Source of the DNA: Actinomycetes bacterium
Lineage (GTDB): Bacteria; Actinomycetota; Actinomycetes; Actinomycetales; Dermatophilaceae
Length of the DNA: 64,000 nt
Assembly: GCA_023420415.1 (NCBI GenBank)
Contig: JAEZWF010000045.1
Location: forward strand, 1 to 64,000
Reading direction: 5' to 3'
Under the pieces are notes generated by a model, which was given only the letters and a program-made list of their open reading frames with translations, made no database searches and had not been told where the DNA came from. Position numbers and translations under genes: made by a program. Shown piece after piece: positions 57,681 to 64,000 of the stretch; the first letter of the stretch is position 1; each line of letters begins with the position of its first letter.

Positions 57681-58868
57681 ATGGGAGAGACGGATACCGT
57701 GAATGTGTCGTCCTGGGACCCCCGCCGAGTCACCTTCGTCGCCCTTGGCGTGCAGTACCTGGTAAATGCACTCGTGTACTCGACGTACATTGCCCGGCTA
57801 CCGGACCTACGGGAGAGCACCGGCCTGTCCCTGGCCGCGCTGGGCCTGGTGATCACGGTCGGCAACGTGGCCGCCTTGGCGGTGTTGCCGCTTTGTCCGC
57901 CGCTGATCCGGTGGGGCGGCAGCAAGTGGGTGATGGTCGTCGCCGCGCTCGTCTACGTCGGCACACTGCCGGCCCTTGGCCTGGCTAGCTCGCCCGCCGC
58001 GCTGGTGATCGCCGTGATCGTGATGATGGTGGCCAACACGATCGTCGATGTCGCACTCGCCCGGCAGTCCGCCGTCTTCAGCGCGCAGGCCGAGCGCCCT
58101 GTGCTGAGCCGGCTTGCCGGCATTTACAGCGTTGGTGCACTGGTCGGTGCAGGTGTGGCCGCGCAGATCACGCACTTGGGGGTGAACGCCACGACTCACC
58201 TCACCGTCGTCAGCGCCGTGTTGGTGCTCGCCCTGGTCAGCACTGTCCGAGGCTTGCTCGGCAGCGGAGCCGATCCCGCCCCTGGCGGCGACCGTGGGCG
58301 GGTCGGCTGGCGCGGCCACACGATGCTGCTGCTCACTATTGCGGTGCTCAGCGCAGCCGCCGTCCCCCTGGACGTAGGGCCCGGAGAGTGGGCGACGTTC
58401 CGAGTGCGCGAGGACCTGGGCCTGAGCTCGGGCCTGGCGACCGGTGCTTACGGCGCATTCGTCGCGGGTACCTGCCTCGGCCGATTCCTGGGCGACCACG
58501 CAGCGCACGCGCTGGGACGCGTTCGCATCTGGTACGTCTCCATCGGTTGCTCGCTCACCGGCATCGCGATCGCCTGCCTGATCCCGCACGCGGCCGCGGC
58601 ATACGGAGGTTTCGCCGTCGCTGGGCTTGGCGCTGCCGTTCAGGCTCCGCTGTTGACGGAGGCGGCGGGGCGTGGCCCCGCCGCGGCGCTGACGGCCTTT
58701 TTCCTGGGGAATCGGTTAGCGGGCCCCGCCACGCCCGTGACCATCGGTGCCCTGGCCAACACGCCGAGTCTCGGGGTGGGCCTGGCCATCGTCGCTGTGA
58801 CAGCACCGTGCGTGGCGCTGCTGAGCGTGCTCGGGCGGAGAGCATTCGTGTCGCCCCGAGATGGGTAG
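57681..58868 (+). CDS. Major facilitator superfamily transporter
   Basis: A 395-residue transporter with about 12 hydrophobic helices. The first half shows VTFVALGVQYLVNALVYSTYIARLPDLRESTGLSLAALGLVITVGNV, typical of the YbjJ/Mch-like MFS group, and the second half includes GAYGAFVAGTCLGRFLGDHAAHALG. ATG 57681 is chosen; GTG 57700 is another option. The gene has somewhat lower GC and mixed codons compared with its neighbours. Substrate unknown. Confidence 0.82.
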   Translation: MGETDTVNVSSWDPRRVTFVALGVQYLVNALVYSTYIARLPDLRESTGLSLAALGLVITVGNVAALAVLPLCPPLIRWGGSKWVMVVAALVYVGTLPALGLASSPAALVIAVIVMMVANTIVDVALARQSAVFSAQAERPVLSRLAGIYSVGALVGAGVAAQITHLGVNATTHLTVVSAVLVLALVSTVRGLLGSGADPAPGGDRGRVGWRGHTMLLLTIAVLSAAAVPLDVGPGEWATFRVREDLGLSSGLATGAYGAFVAGTCLGRFLGDHAAHALGRVRIWYVSIGCSLTGIAIACLIPHAAAAYGGFAVAGLGAAVQAPLLTEAAGRGPAAALTAFFLGNRLAGPATPVTIGALANTPSLGVGLAIVAVTAPCVALLSVLGRRAFVSPRDG

Positions 58869-58943
58869 GAACAAGCCACGCGACGGTGTGAGGCACCCGG
58901 AGGCGAGGCCCACCGACTCTGTCATGAAGCTCGGTTGGCGACC

Positions 58944-61214
58944 TCAGCCCGGCGCGGCACCCGTCACGCGGTGAATCGACAAGGTTCGTGAGGTCCCGTC
59001 GACGGTGCCGTGCACGCGCCCACCCTCGACCCGGTCGGGGTAGAACAGGAGCCGACGCACCTGCCCCTCGCCGTCGGCATACCCGATCCACACCGCCTGC
59101 CGGTCGGCCGCCGCATCGCGCAGGACGGCCAGCGTCGTGGTCGGGTCGGTGCTGGGCAGCGCCGGTCCCTGCCGCGTCGCCAGCTGCTCGCGGTGGTATG
59201 CCGCGGCCTCCTCGCCCGCGCGCATCGCGCCGATGAGGGTGGTCACCAGGTCATCGTCGACACCGCTCGCGGTGACCGGGGGGCGGCTGCGCTGCGTGGG
59301 GGTGCGGTGCCGCCCGACGGATGGCACGACGACACCGCCGTCGGGTGTCTCAGCCGCCGGGGCGTAGCCGTTGTCCCGCAGGAACCCCAGCACCGTCTCG
59401 GCCGCGACCGGTGACACGACGACCGTCGGTGCGATCCGGCGCAGCTGCAGCGCCGACAGCTCGCGGTCGGCAAGCATCGCGCCGAGGGTCGTCTCGTCGT
59501 CGCAGCGGACGTACGCGCTGACCGACCCGACCCGAGCCTGCCCATGCCGCCGGGCGACGTCGCGGACGAGGTACTCCAACGGCTGGGGGACCGGGGTGGG
59601 GCTCGCCTCGGCCAAGGTGCCGAGCACCTGGTCGACGGACCAGCCGGCGTCGAGTCCGCGCCGCAGCGAGTCAGCGGTAAAGCGGTAAACCGTTGCCCCG
59701 CCACGACTTTCGACATCGGCCACGAGTCGCATGAATGTCGCCAGTGACCCGGCCAGAGGTCCCGGCGCCACGGCGGTGAGGTCGGCCTGCAGCAGCACGT
59801 GCTCGACCGGTTCGGGCAGGTGGTCGGCCATCGCGGCGGCGAGGGTGGAGTCGTCAGCGCCGGCCAGCAGCGCCCGCCCGGCGCTCGACAGCGCGCCCCG
59901 GCCGGTGACCCCGAGCCACTCGGCCTCGCGCAGCACCGCCTGCACCACCTCCTCCAGCCGGCTGGGCACCCGGCGCGGACGGTGCCAGCGCAGGGTCGCG
60001 GCGAGGGAGTCGGGCGTCGCGGCGACACCTGCATCGGGCTCGGCTGTCAGGGTGAGCAGATCGCGGCGCAGGCCACGCGTGGGCGGCCAATGCGCGTCCG
60101 GGCCGAGGGCGTTCACGGTGCCGCTCGACCCCGGTGGCGTCGTGCCGACGAGGTGCGACGCGCGAGTGCTGCGCAGCCACGCCCGGGCCAAGGTCGCCCA
60201 CCGGTCGCCTGCGGGTTGCTGCTGCCACTCGTCGTAGGCGGGAGTGGGGGCCCACGACGGCTCAAGGGCGCCGTCGTCCGCAAGGAGGCCCGCGGCATAC
60301 GCCACCTCCACCACGAAGGCGGCTCGCGCCTCGTCGACATTGAGCAGACTCGCCAGCCGGCGCAGGTCGCGGACGGCGAGTCCACCGGACCGCAGCACCC
60401 GCGGTGGGCGCAGGCCCCACTCGGCCGCGACCTCGTCGACGAGGACGAACAGGTCCGTCACCTGCTGGCCCGCCGCAGAGTCCACGGCGGCCGGGTCGAG
60501 GACCGGCCCCGTCGCGACCGGGACGGTGAGGGCGACGTCGCTGTGGCTACTGCCCCCACGCAGCGAGAGCGCCACCTCGCGCGGCAGGGTGAGCTGGTCG
60601 GCCCCGGTCGAGGCCACCAGGTGGTGCTCGAGCAGCCAGCGAGCACCGTCGGCGACCCGGTCCGGGCTGCCCGCCGGCAGCACCGCCAACGGCGGACCCC
60701 ACGTCAGCCGGTCGAGGATCGCCCGGGCCGCTGCCGGAGCCTGCGCGGCGACCCCCGCAGGGTCGTCCGGCACCGACACGAACAGGTCGGCAGCGCGCGG
60801 GCCGAGCCCGGCCGGGTGCGCGATGACCTCGGTGACCGCCCGCGCCGGGTGCAGCCCGTCAGGACTGCGCCACAGCAGGCCCAGGGCCCAGAGGTCCTCC
60901 AGCAGCGGGCTGACGGCGGGCTCGTCCGCGGACAGCACCGCGGCCACCGCGTCGGCGCGCACCGGGGTGCCGCTCACGAGGGCGGCTTCCAGCACCTGCA
61001 GGTGGGCCAGGTCGAGGCTGTCGACGGCCCGCTGGATGCTGGCCCGGGTGCTGGCGCGCGCGGCCAGGGCCGACAGGTCAGCCGGTGCCGGACGGGCGAG
61101 GTCCTGGCGCTGGGTGACCAGTGCACGCAGCTCGTCGTCGCTGCGAGCACGGATGTCGTCGGCCATCGAACGCGCACCGGCGCGGGACGCACCAGAGGGG
61201 GACGAGGCGGTCAC
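58944..61214 (-). CDS. Helicase-associated protein (XPB partner, Ssl2/XPB-like N-terminal family)
   Basis: A 756-residue protein without Walker motifs. It resembles the actinobacterial family encoded beside XPB, annotated as helicase C-terminal or helicase XPB/Ssl2 N-terminal domain proteins: helical wHTH-like repeats (DSLDLAHLQVLEAALVSGTPV; LEEVVQAVLREAEWLGVTGRGALS; DHLPEPVEHVLLQADLTAVAPGPL), a middle QPLEYLVRDVARRHGQARVGSVSAYVRCDDE and a WYL-like C-terminus (AVWIGYADGEGQVRRLLFYPDRVEGGRVHG). GTG 61214 is preceded by TAGTTT at leaderless spacing; ATG 61166 is possible. It probably acts with XPB in repair. Confidence 0.82.
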   Translation of the reverse strand: MTASSPSGASRAGARSMADDIRARSDDELRALVTQRQDLARPAPADLSALAARASTRASIQRAVDSLDLAHLQVLEAALVSGTPVRADAVAAVLSADEPAVSPLLEDLWALGLLWRSPDGLHPARAVTEVIAHPAGLGPRAADLFVSVPDDPAGVAAQAPAAARAILDRLTWGPPLAVLPAGSPDRVADGARWLLEHHLVASTGADQLTLPREVALSLRGGSSHSDVALTVPVATGPVLDPAAVDSAAGQQVTDLFVLVDEVAAEWGLRPPRVLRSGGLAVRDLRRLASLLNVDEARAAFVVEVAYAAGLLADDGALEPSWAPTPAYDEWQQQPAGDRWATLARAWLRSTRASHLVGTTPPGSSGTVNALGPDAHWPPTRGLRRDLLTLTAEPDAGVAATPDSLAATLRWHRPRRVPSRLEEVVQAVLREAEWLGVTGRGALSSAGRALLAGADDSTLAAAMADHLPEPVEHVLLQADLTAVAPGPLAGSLATFMRLVADVESRGGATVYRFTADSLRRGLDAGWSVDQVLGTLAEASPTPVPQPLEYLVRDVARRHGQARVGSVSAYVRCDDETTLGAMLADRELSALQLRRIAPTVVVSPVAAETVLGFLRDNGYAPAAETPDGGVVVPSVGRHRTPTQRSRPPVTASGVDDDLVTTLIGAMRAGEEAAAYHREQLATRQGPALPSTDPTTTLAVLRDAAADRQAVWIGYADGEGQVRRLLFYPDRVEGGRVHGTVDGTSRTLSIHRVTGAAPG

Positions 61215-61278
61215 CGCACCAAACTAGTCCCGCCCGCACGGTGCCGCGCCGGTGGTGGGTCAGTGGTGGGACTGCGGT

Positions 61279-61329
61279 GTTCGGTGCAAGGCGGCGTTCG
61301 GTGCAAGGCGGCGTTCGGTGCAAGGCCCA
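61279..61329 (+). repeat. 17-bp tandem repeat, three copies
   Basis: GTTCGGTGCAAGGCGGC repeats at 61279, 61296 and 61313 (last copy slightly degenerate). It lies in the 190-bp intergenic region between the helicase-associated gene and the gene at 61406, so it may be regulatory. Confidence 0.75.
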
Positions 61330-61405
61330 GGCAGTCCACGGGCGCGATCACAGGTTCTGCCCACACACTGGTGGGATCGACACCGGGGGAACGACAGGAG
61401 ACGCC

Positions 61406-62119
61406 ATGCCCACGCCCACACCCCCTCACGGTCCCACCGACGGCCAGACCGACCGTCCGACCGAGCAACTGCCCACCCACGACACCCAGCAGCTGCCTCC
61501 GGCCCTTGGCGCCGCGCCACCCGCGCCCGCTGGGCCGCCGCCGCGCAAGCCCGGTGTCTGGCGCGAGGCCACCTCGACCACGGGCGGACGGATCGCGGTC
61601 GCCGTGGCCGCCGGGTTGGCCGCACTGCTCGTGCTCGGGTCGCTCGGCATCGGCTCGCTCGTCGTGGCTCGGGCGGCCTTCGGCCACGGGGGCACCGAGC
61701 GCGTGGGCACCGGTCACGAGGACGGACGGCACTGGTCCGGCCCGCGCGGCGACGAGCCGGGTGGCCCGCCCCAGCCCCAGGCGCCCGGCCAGGGCCGCGG
61801 CAACGGCAAGGGCAAGGGCGGCGAGCCCGGGGGCGGCGGCCGCGTGGGCGGCATACCGGGTCTCGGCGCCGTCCAGCACGGTGAGTTCACCACCCAGGGC
61901 GGCGACGGGAAGCCGGCCACCATGCTCGTCCAGCGCGGCGAGGTCACCAAGGCGTCGGCCACCTCGGTCACCGTCCGCAGCAGCGACGACTTCACCGCGA
62001 CGTATGCCGTGGACGGCTCGACCCGGGTGCCCCGCCAGGCGCCGGCCGTCGGCGACCGGGTGATCGTGCTCGCCACCAAGGACGGCTCCAAGGCGGTCAG
62101 CATCCGTCCGGTGCGCTGA
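61406..62119 (+). CDS. Single-pass membrane protein with DUF5666-like extracellular domain
   Basis: A 237-residue protein. Residues 1-55 are Pro/Thr-rich and cytoplasmic. One membrane helix (GRIAVAVAAGLAALLVLGSLGIGSLVV) is followed by a Gly/Pro-rich linker with RGNGKGKGGEPGGGGRVGG. The C-terminal domain (GEFTTQGGDGKPATMLVQRGEVTKASATSVTVRSSDDFTATYAV ... AVGDRVIVLATKDGSKAVSI) is beta-rich and matches the DUF5666 pattern. ACAGGAGAC precedes ATG 61406. An ATA isoleucine codon in GGIPG is created by an octamer copy at 61849. Confidence 0.72.
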   Translation: MPTPTPPHGPTDGQTDRPTEQLPTHDTQQLPPALGAAPPAPAGPPPRKPGVWREATSTTGGRIAVAVAAGLAALLVLGSLGIGSLVVARAAFGHGGTERVGTGHEDGRHWSGPRGDEPGGPPQPQAPGQGRGNGKGKGGEPGGGGRVGGIPGLGAVQHGEFTTQGGDGKPATMLVQRGEVTKASATSVTVRSSDDFTATYAVDGSTRVPRQAPAVGDRVIVLATKDGSKAVSIRPVR

Positions 62120-62144
62120 GCGGGCGGCCACTAGGTTTGCGTGC

Positions 62145-63062
62145 GTGACCCTTCCCTCCGGTGAGCAGTGGACGATCCGCCGTGGCCCGCACGAGGCCAC
62201 CGTCGTGGAGGTCGGGGGTGGGCTGCGCCGGTATGCCGTGGACGGCGTCGACGTGGTCGCGGGCTATGGCGAGGACGAGGTGGCGACCTACGGCCGTGGG
62301 CAGCTGCTCATGCCGTGGCCCAACCGGATCCGTGACGGGAAGTACACCTTCGACGGGGTGGAGCGACAGCTCGCCCTGACCGAACCGGCCAAGCAGAACG
62401 CGAGCCACGGGCTGGTGCGCTGGACGCCGTGGCGCGTGACCGACCGCGCCGAGGACGCCATCACCGTGGCCACCCGGCTGTTCCCGCAGTCGGGCTGGCC
62501 CGGCGTCCTCGACCTGGCGGTTCGTTACTCGCTCGGCGACGACGGACTCACCGTGACCAGCACGGCGACGAACGTCGGAGACGTCCCGGTGCCGTTCGGC
62601 TACGGCGCCCACCCCTACGTCGCGATCGGCGACACCCCGCTGGCTGAAGTCGTGCTCGAGCTGCCGGCCGACACCGAGGTGCTCGTCGACGAGCGCTCGC
62701 TGCCCGTCGAGACGGTGCCGGTGCGGCCCAACGACGACTTCCGGACCGCCCGGCCGCTCGGCACCACGAGTCTCGACACGGCATACACGGGCCTGTCACG
62801 CGACACGGCGAGCGGCCGCTGGGAGGTGACCGTCTCAGGGCTGCGCGACCGCGGTCCGGTGACGGTCTGGGGCGACGAGGCGTTCACCTGGACGCAGGTC
62901 TTCACCGCCAAGGGGGCCGACGACGCACCCGGTGAGCGGGGCATCGCGGTCGAGCCGATGACGTGCCCGGCCGACGCGTTCAACTCCGGTCAGGGGCTCG
63001 TCGTGCTCGCGCCAGGCGACTCCTGGAGCGGCACCTGGGGGATCGCCCCGTCGCTCGGCTGA
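62145..63062 (+). CDS. Aldose 1-epimerase (mutarotase) family protein
   Basis: A 305-residue beta-sandwich enzyme. MPWPNRIRDGKYTFDG holds the substrate arginine, ASHGLVRWTPW and GYGAHPYVAI the two catalytic histidines and RGIAVEPMTCPADAFN the glutamate base. Interconverts alpha and beta anomers of hexoses. Start GTG 62145; TAGGTT at 62132 fits a leaderless transcript. Its last 73 bases overlap the convergent MFS gene. Confidence 0.88.
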   Translation: MTLPSGEQWTIRRGPHEATVVEVGGGLRRYAVDGVDVVAGYGEDEVATYGRGQLLMPWPNRIRDGKYTFDGVERQLALTEPAKQNASHGLVRWTPWRVTDRAEDAITVATRLFPQSGWPGVLDLAVRYSLGDDGLTVTSTATNVGDVPVPFGYGAHPYVAIGDTPLAEVVLELPADTEVLVDERSLPVETVPVRPNDDFRTARPLGTTSLDTAYTGLSRDTASGRWEVTVSGLRDRGPVTVWGDEAFTWTQVFTAKGADDAPGERGIAVEPMTCPADAFNSGQGLVVLAPGDSWSGTWGIAPSLG

Positions 63063-64000
63063 GCCGTCTCGGGGAGGGTGGCCTCGTCCGAGGCTGATGG
63101 CCCAATTCCGTTGACCCGTGGGCTGATCCGGCGTTCGAGGATCAGCGCCAACGCCACCATGACGGCGCAGCCGACCACCAGCATGACGATGAAGACGGTG
63201 GACAGGTGGTGGCGCAGCAGGAAGCCGGCGACGATCGGCGCGAGGATCGTGCCCGCCTGGAAGGCGCCGGAGTTGACGGCGTTGTAGCGGCCGCGCAGGT
63301 GGTCGGGGGCCATGTCGTTGGTGATGGCCGGGATCGTCGGCTGGAGCATCGTCTCGCCGAGCGCGAACAGCGCATGGAACACGATGACCCCCGCCGTCGC
63401 TGCATCCGTCCCGGCCACAAAACCGGTGAGCCCCAACGAGATCCACGCCACCGACCACAGCGCCAGCATGACCAGCAGCACGCGGGTGCGGCGCTTCCCG
63501 CTGATCCGGCGCAGCACCCAGAACTGCAGGGCCACGATGACGACGGTGTTGACTGCGAACGCGAACCCGATGACCCCGGTCGACACCTGGCTGACCTGGC
63601 GGGCGAAGGCGGGGAAGCCGGCCTCCATCTGGCCGTAGCCGATGAAGACGCCGAGGAAGGTGAGCGCGGTCAGCCACAGGACGGCGGGCTGGCGCAGGAT
63701 CGCGAGGTAGGAGCCGGGTGCGTCGCCGGCATCGGCGGGTCGTTCGGCGCGGCCGTGCACGTGGCGCAGCGGGCCGAGGAGCAGGCCGATCGGCACGAGC
63801 ATGCAGGCGGCGTCGGCGAGGAAGATGATGGTGAACGTCATCGGGTTGCCGACGTCGGCGTAGATGCCGCCCACGACGCCGCCGAGGCCGATGCCGAGGT
63901 TGACCAGGGCGAAGTTGATGCCGAAGTACTGCTGTCGCGCGTTGCCGTCGACGATCGCGGCGATCAGGGCGTTGAACGCCGGCCACGAGATGCCGAAGTT
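62990..64000 (-). CDS. Major facilitator superfamily transporter, 5' end beyond the window
   Basis: The minus-strand frame runs off the right edge with coding sequence (NFGISWPAFNALIAAIVDGN, then FGINFALVNLGIGLGGVVGG). At least nine hydrophobic helices are visible, including LWLTALTFLGVFIGYGQMEAGFPAFARQ and ETMLQPTIPAITNDMAPDHLRGRYNAVNS, the MFS second-half signature. The family includes multidrug exporters such as MdtH-like proteins. The C-terminal tail (Ser/Pro/Gln-rich) overlaps the aldose epimerase gene by 73 bases. Confidence 0.85.
   Translation of the reverse strand, partial: NFGISWPAFNALIAAIVDGNARQQYFGINFALVNLGIGLGGVVGGIYADVGNPMTFTIIFLADAACMLVPIGLLLGPLRHVHGRAERPADAGDAPGSYLAILRQPAVLWLTALTFLGVFIGYGQMEAGFPAFARQVSQVSTGVIGFAFAVNTVVIVALQFWVLRRISGKRRTRVLLVMLALWSVAWISLGLTGFVAGTDAATAGVIVFHALFALGETMLQPTIPAITNDMAPDHLRGRYNAVNSGAFQAGTILAPIVAGFLLRHHLSTVFIVMLVVGCAVMVALALILERRISPRVNGIGPSASDEATLPETAQPSDGAIPQVPLQESPGASTTSP

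Noticed and set aside
59799..62063. A 754-codon plus-strand frame opposite the helicase-associated gene.
   Set aside because: Arg/Gly/Gln-rich shadow without motifs. The last part also crosses a separate gene at 61406 in another frame.

Overview
The window is high-GC DNA (about 70% by eye) with almost exclusively G/C-ending codons, many GTG starts, several likely leaderless genes and gene families typical of Actinomycetia: an mprAB-htrA-like cluster, a HelD/HelR-type helicase, a bacterial XPB helicase, DUF3263, an ESX-type WXG100 protein and DtxR/IdeR boxes. An Intrasporangiaceae-like actinobacterium is my best guess, from gene content only. The window starts with 83 C residues that look like an assembly or contig-end artefact. 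It contains no rRNA, tRNA or CRISPR array that I can see.

Layout. 0.1-2.3 kb: a truncated SnoaL-like gene, a GntR/FCD regulator and an iron-box-preceded DUF2470 gene. 2.4-5.5 kb: a molybdate operon (HTH-Mop regulator, modA, modB, modC). 5.5-9.2 kb: a LigD-type primase-polymerase, GABA transaminase, an isochorismatase-like hydrolase and a GNAT. 9.3-16.7 kb: an AraC regulator, a siderophore-interacting reductase with a DtxR box, an SDR plus acyl-CoA dehydrogenase pair, arginyl-tRNA synthetase, an SGNH hydrolase and uracil-DNA glycosylase. 16.8-21.6 kb: a secreted nuclease, alpha/beta hydrolase, DUF389 protein, HAD phosphatase and PLP decarboxylase. 21.6-25.3 kb: island 1, an alternating series of glycine-rich hydrophobic peptides and tiny membrane proteins on the minus strand, broken by an IS256-family element. 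25.4-30.1 kb: DUF3263 and a tightly coupled four-gene operon (GNAT, VOC, P1 peptidase, unknown), then a Trp/Pro-repeat membrane protein. 30.1-39.9 kb: CIRCE-controlled stand-alone groEL, a DesKR-like two-component system, a PhoD-like phosphatase and a MacB-like ABC exporter. 39.9-44.2 kb: island 2, a small secreted peptide with its own ABC ATPase and FtsX-like permease, bracketed by a 71-bp direct repeat that copies the 3' end and terminator of the preceding permease gene. 44.2-64 kb: WXG100, DUF4031 and Nudix genes, an HD phosphohydrolase, HelD-like helicase, HtrA protease with its OmpR-type two-component system, M23 peptidase, XPB helicase and its usual helicase-associated partner, HMG-CoA lyase, two MFS transporters and aldose 1-epimerase.

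The most striking feature is not a gene. The octamer GTATGCCG occurs 66 times by eye (35 in one orientation, 31 in the other), against about two expected by chance. Sites fall both inside genes, where they impose rare TAT and ATA codons, and in intergenic hairpins. The two largest gaps without the octamer (20.7-26.3 kb and 39.9-44.1 kb) coincide with the two islands. This suggests that the octamer is a genome-wide maintained signal and that both islands are recent arrivals.

Functional links across the window: leucine/fatty-acid catabolism (acyl-CoA dehydrogenase, SDR, HMG-CoA lyase), iron response (two DtxR-like boxes), envelope stress (OmpR-type regulator, sensor kinase, HtrA) and DNA repair (LigD-Pol, Ung, XPB pair). 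Functions are assigned from motifs and remembered family features; no database search was run.
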